Below are positions 6,374-8,960 of a stretch of DNA of 8,960 bases, one piece after another. The notes under the pieces were generated by a model. It ran no database searches, was not told the DNA's origin, and saw only the letters and a program-made list of their open reading frames with translations. Both the position numbers and the translations under genes were made by a program. How positions within the stretch are numbered: position 1 is the stretch's first letter; every line of letters starts with the position of its first letter. Origin of the DNA: JBKJVQ01 sp046717125 (GTDB taxonomy: Bacteria; Pseudomonadota; Alphaproteobacteria; Rhizobiales; Methyloligellaceae); the NCBI GenBank assembly GCA_046717125.1, contig JBKJVQ010000257.1, positions 1-8,960 of the forward strand. Reading direction: 5' to 3'.

Positions 6374-8449
6374 CTATCCTTCGATCTTCGTGAAATCAGC
6401 GACTTCGCGGGTCGCCGCGCGAATTTGATTCAACAGCTTCAGCCGGTTTTCGCGTAACGCCGGATCGGTCGCGTTGACCGTGACCTTGTCGAAGAAGGCG
6501 TCGACCGGCGCGCGCAGCTGCGCCAAGGCGCGCATCGCGGACTCGAAGTCTTCGGCTTCGATCGCCCGATGCGCTTCCTCCGTTACGCCGTCGATCGCGC
6601 CCGAGAGCGCGCGTTCCTCGTCCTGCGCGAAGAGGACAGGATCCGGCGCATCGACGTAATTCGCGCCGTCCTTCTTCTCCTCGATGCGCAGAATATTCGA
6701 CGCCCGCTTTACGCCGGCGAGCAGGTTCGCGCCGTCGTCCGTGCCGAGCAGCGCACCCAACGCCTCGACCCGGCGCACCATCATGACGAGGCCGGCGCTG
6801 CTTTCGATATTGAAGACCGCATCGATCAGATCGTGACGCGCGCCACGGTCGCGCAAATAGACCTTCAGCCGGTCGGGGAAAAATGCATTGAAACTTTCGG
6901 CGTCGAACGCTGCTCCAAAAGACGATCCGTGCACCTCCTGAAACAGGTGCATGTGTCCCGGTAAGTAATCTCCCAGACGTAGGCGCAGCCCATTCTCCAG
7001 CACGATACGGATAACCCCGAGCGCGGCGCGGCGCAGCGCGTAGGGGTCTTTCGAACCCGTCGGCTTTTCGCCGATCGCCCAGAAACCAACCAGCATGTCG
7101 AGCTTGTCGGCGAGCGCGAGCGCCATCGAGACAGGCTCGCGCGGCGCGTCGTCGTTCGGCCCGAGCGGTTTGTAATGGCTGGCTATCGCGTTCGCGACTT
7201 CCGGCAGCTCGCCCTGGTCGAGCGCGTAATAGCGGCCCATCAGGCCCTGCAGCTCCGGAAACTCGCCGACCATGCCCGTGACGAGATCGGCCTTGGCGAG
7301 GATCGCGGCTCGCTCGGCTTCGTCTGGGTCCGCGCCCACGATCGGAGCCAGTTCGCGCGCCAGCGCCATGATGCGCTTGGTGCGCTCGTACTGCGTGCCG
7401 AGCTTTTCGTGGAACGTAATCTCCTTCAGCTTCAGGACGCGATCCTGAAGCAGGGTCTGGCGATCCTGATCCCAAAAGAATTTTGCGTCCGAAAGCCGTG
7501 CACGGATTACCCGTTCATTGCCCTCGACGATCGCCTTGCCGCCGTCCTTCGTATCGAGATTGGCGACGAGCACGAAACTGTTCGTCAGATTGTCCCCGGA
7601 ACCCCGCACGGAGAAGCATTTCTGATGCGCCTTCATCGCCGTGCTGAGGACTTCGGGCGGCATGTCGAGAAAGACTTCGTCAAATTTGCCGAACAGCGGC
7701 ACCGGCCATTCCGTCAGCCCGGCATTTTCCGCAACCAGCCCATCGTCTTCGACCAGCGATCCGCCTCCCTCCGCCGCCGCCGCGCGCGCGCGATCGAGAA
7801 TGGTCCGCTTGCGGAATTCCGGATCGAGCACGACGTGCGCATCTTCCAGCTTCTCGAGATAATCGTCGAAGCCGCTGACGGCGAATGTGCCTTGGCTCAA
7901 GAATCTGTGGCCGAGCGTCTTGTTGCCGCTTGCGATGCCGTCGATCTCGAACGGCACGATTTGGCCGTTCAGCAGGCAGACGATCGAATGCAGCGGCCTG
8001 ACCCAGCGCAGCCGGCCCGCGCCCCAGCGCATCGATTTCGGCCAGGGAAAACGCCGCACGATGTCGGGCACGATGTCGGCGACAATCTCGGCGGTCGGAC
8101 GGCCGGCGCGTGCGATGCGGGCAATGTAGTAGTCGCCCTTCTTGTCCGACTGGATTTCAGCCTGATCGAGCGAGGAGAGGCCGGCCGATTTCAGGAAGCC
8201 CTGGATCGCCTGATCCGGCGCGCCGACGCGCGGGCCCTTCTTCTCCTCGCGGACATCGGACGAGCGCTCAGGCAGCTCCGTGATGTGCAGCGCCAGCCGG
8301 CGCGGCGTCGCGTAAGGCTTGCCGTCGCCGACGTCGAGCCCGTGCGCTTTCAGTCCCTCTTTCATCATGCGCACAAGATCGGCCGCGCCTTGCGCCTGCA
8401 TGCGCGCCGGGATTTCTTCGGAGAACAGTTCGAGCAGGAGGTCAGGCAT
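6374..8449 (-). CDS. glyS: Glycine--tRNA ligase beta subunit
   Basis: Beta subunit of the bacterial alpha2beta2 glycyl-tRNA synthetase, needed for tRNA-Gly recognition and charging in the cytoplasm. The 691 residues are full length. Hallmarks are MPDLLLELFSEEIPARMQ at the N-terminus, YATPRRLALHI (46-56), KSMRWG (138-143), VEGNERVIRARLSDAKFFWDQD (308-329), the HD-like region HEKLGTQYERTKRI (347-360) with KADLVTGMVGEFPELQG (386-402), LADKLDMLVGFW...PTGSKDPYALRR (447-474), and a C-terminal anticodon-binding DALR-type domain with AFFDKVTVNATDPALRENRL (651-670). The ATG at 8449 is chosen because the family N-terminus begins exactly there; an in-frame GTG at 8488 would add 13 residues encoded partly by the repeat element. 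The Shine-Dalgarno is weak. glyQ, the alpha subunit, is not in the window and probably lies upstream, beyond 8960. The first 8 bases overlap the end of the DUF559 ORF. Confidence 0.97.
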   Translation of the reverse strand: MPDLLLELFSEEIPARMQAQGAADLVRMMKEGLKAHGLDVGDGKPYATPRRLALHITELPERSSDVREEKKGPRVGAPDQAIQGFLKSAGLSSLDQAEIQSDKKGDYYIARIARAGRPTAEIVADIVPDIVRRFPWPKSMRWGAGRLRWVRPLHSIVCLLNGQIVPFEIDGIASGNKTLGHRFLSQGTFAVSGFDDYLEKLEDAHVVLDPEFRKRTILDRARAAAAEGGGSLVEDDGLVAENAGLTEWPVPLFGKFDEVFLDMPPEVLSTAMKAHQKCFSVRGSGDNLTNSFVLVANLDTKDGGKAIVEGNERVIRARLSDAKFFWDQDRQTLLQDRVLKLKEITFHEKLGTQYERTKRIMALARELAPIVGADPDEAERAAILAKADLVTGMVGEFPELQGLMGRYYALDQGELPEVANAIASHYKPLGPNDDAPREPVSMALALADKLDMLVGFWAIGEKPTGSKDPYALRRAALGVIRIVLENGLRLRLGDYLPGHMHLFQEVHGSSFGAAFDAESFNAFFPDRLKVYLRDRGARHDLIDAVFNIESSAGLVMMVRRVEALGALLGTDDGANLLAGVKRASNILRIEEKKDGANYVDAPDPVLFAQDEERALSGAIDGVTEEAHRAIEAEDFESAMRALAQLRAPVDAFFDKVTVNATDPALRENRLKLLNQIRAATREVADFTKIEG
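6377..6381 (-). promoter_or_regulatory. Shine-Dalgarno of the VOC gene inside glyS
   Basis: AAGGA lies within the last codons of glyS, 6 nt before the VOC ATG at 6370. It fixes that start and implies that ribosomes ending glyS can re-initiate on the VOC gene. Confidence 0.65.
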
Positions 8450-8960
8450 TGCCGACGCCTGACTTGGGCAATGAAAGTTCACCCCCACCCCAGCCCTCCC
8501 CCATCGAGGGGGAGGGAGTAGACCCGTTACTGGGTGAAGGAAGCGCGTCCTCCAACCCGGTCGCAGGATGTAACTCCCGAGAAGATCGGGGTCGACGCCT
8601 CTTGCGTCCCCCTCCCCCTTGTGGGGAGGGGACAGGGGTGGGGGTCTTCAGTTCAGCTTCGATGATCCCTATGACGCCCTCGATGTTTGCGAGCACGTCG
8701 TTGTTCCAGAAACGGAGCACGCGATAGCCCTGCGATTCAAGCCAAGCGGTTCTGCGGCCGTCGCGCGCCATGACGCGATCCTCCGCGTGTTGACCGCCAT
8801 CCAGTTCGATTGCCAGTCGCGCTTCGTGACAAACGAAATCCGCAATGTAGCGTCCGATGGGAGCCTGCCGCCGGATGTACCTCCCGAAGAACGCCCATTC
8901 TTTCAACGCACGCCAGAGCTTTCGCTCGGCGTCTGTCATGCCGTTACGAAGGCGACGCGC
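8442..8960 (-). CDS. DUF559 endonuclease-like protein, 5'-truncated by the window, with repeat-encoded tail
   Basis: DUF559 proteins are small predicted nucleases related to the Vsr very-short-patch repair endonuclease (PD-(D/E)XK fold). The frame stays open to the right edge: the seven codons before the ATG at 8939 read ARRLRNG, matching the usual pre-domain stretch of the family, so the true start is outside the window. Numbering from that ATG, the domain covers 1-97: TDAERKLWRAL with Glu5, RRQAPIGRYIADFVC with Asp34, AIELDGGQH with Glu45/Asp47, and AWLESQGYRVLRFWNNDVL. Residues 98-165 (KTPTPVPSPQGGGG onward, Pro/Gly/Ser-rich) are not part of the family; they are translation of the inverted-repeat element at 8481-8645. 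The ORF stop overlaps glyS by 8 bp. The native stop was probably lost to the element. Function in the cell is unknown; DNA repair, mobile-element and orphan nuclease roles are all open. Confidence 0.88.
   Translation of the reverse strand, partial: ARRLRNGMTDAERKLWRALKEWAFFGRYIRRQAPIGRYIADFVCHEARLAIELDGGQHAEDRVMARDGRRTAWLESQGYRVLRFWNNDVLANIEGVIGIIEAELKTPTPVPSPQGGGGRKRRRPRSSRELHPATGLEDALPSPSNGSTPSPSMGEGWGGGELSLPKSGVGNA
8481..8518 (+). repeat. Left palindromic unit, with G-quadruplex potential on the - strand
   Basis: ACCCCCACCCC is followed by the stem CCCTCCCCC (8494-8502), loop ATCGA and GGGGGAGGG (8508-8516). On the - strand, 8502 to 8482 gives four G-tracts (5, 3, 4, 5) with loops of 1, 2 and 1. 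That strand is the glyS-sense strand, ending about 32 nt before the glyS ATG. Confidence 0.7.
8608..8645 (-). repeat. Right palindromic unit, with G-quadruplex potential on the + strand
   Basis: This is the mirror copy of the left unit. Stem CCCCTCCCC (8609-8617), loop CTTGT and GGGGAGGGG (8623-8631) are followed by ACA and GGGGTGGGGGT. On the + strand, 8623-8644 has four G-tracts (4, 4, 4, 5) with loops of 1, 3 and 1, a textbook quadruplex pattern. On the - strand it starts right after the last DUF559-domain codons. Confidence 0.7.

Larger units (their letters stand above)
8481..8645. repeat. MITE-like structured element with 11-bp terminal inverted repeats
   Basis: The element is bounded by perfect 11-bp inverted ends, ACCCCCACCCC at 8481-8491 and GGGGTGGGGGT at 8635-8645. 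Inside each end sits a GC hairpin with a perfect 9-bp stem (8494-8516 and 8609-8631). The 89-bp core (8519-8607) adds smaller hairpins ACCC/GGGT (8522-8535) and CCCGA-GAAGA-TCGGG (8576-8590). No transposase and no clear target duplication is visible. It lies between the DUF559 domain and glyS and is read through by the DUF559 ORF. Similar CCCTCCCC palindromes are dispersed in many alphaproteobacterial genomes; that this one is multicopy is inference. Confidence 0.75.

Noticed and set aside
6396..7475. 359-codon - strand ORF within glyS in another frame
   Set aside because: Overlaps the conserved glyS frame completely and is Arg/Gly/Ala-rich noise.
8450..8488. GTG at 8488 as the glyS start
   Set aside because: It adds 13 non-conserved residues from within the repeat element; the family N-terminus starts at the ATG at 8449.
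8494..8516. Intrinsic transcription terminator
   Set aside because: The stem is perfect and GC-rich, but no T-run follows on either strand, and the copy at 8609-8631 likewise lacks one; a repeat element explains both better.
7175..8521. 448-codon + strand ORF opposite glyS
   Set aside because: Antisense shadow of an intact glyS; no motif and no ribosome-binding site.
8481..8645. CRISPR array
   Set aside because: Only two units, in inverted rather than direct orientation, with one 89-bp core; no cas genes.
8937..8939. ATG at 8939 as the true start of the DUF559 gene
   Set aside because: Seven upstream in-frame codons read ARRLRNG, which fits the usual family N-terminus, so the gene starts beyond the window.

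Overview
The window looks like chromosomal DNA of a GC-rich alphaproteobacterium. I infer this from the base composition, the style of the predicted proteins, a glyS/ppdK neighbourhood and the CCCTCCCC-type palindromic repeats typical of that class. I cannot name a genus. There are no rRNA, tRNA or CRISPR features, no phage genes and no transposase genes.

Layout. The first 385 bases hold the 3' part of nadC (NAD synthesis) on the + strand. Everything else is on the - strand. Read in the direction of transcription, from the right edge to the left, the order is: a DUF559 endonuclease-like gene whose start lies outside the window; a structured 165-bp repeat element at 8481-8645 that is translated as the tail of that ORF; glyS (glycyl-tRNA synthetase beta subunit); a VOC/glyoxalase-fold protein; a gamma-glutamylcyclotransferase-fold protein; ppdK (pyruvate phosphate dikinase); and a MeaB/ArgK-family P-loop GTPase. 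Junctions from glyS onward are tight (3-nt gap, 1-nt overlap, 33-nt gap, 28-nt gap), so glyS-VOC-GGCT-ppdK-meaB is probably one transcript. A 248-bp non-coding gap follows. Then comes sleB (cell-wall hydrolase), whose 3' end overlaps the 3' end of nadC by 56 bp, tail to tail.

How the genes may fit together. glyS and ppdK are core genes of translation and of pyruvate/PEP interconversion. The two small genes between them are of detoxification or gamma-glutamyl type and are translationally linked to glyS. The GTPase is a cofactor-enzyme chaperone family member with no visible B12 enzyme beside it.

The most unusual part is the right end. A Vsr/PD-(D/E)XK-like DUF559 gene runs straight into a MITE-like element. 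The element has perfect 11-bp terminal inverted repeats, two perfect 9-bp-stem GC hairpins in opposite orientation, and one potential G-quadruplex on each strand. It sits just upstream of glyS, so it may be both a mobile or dispersed element linked to DUF559 and part of the glyS leader.
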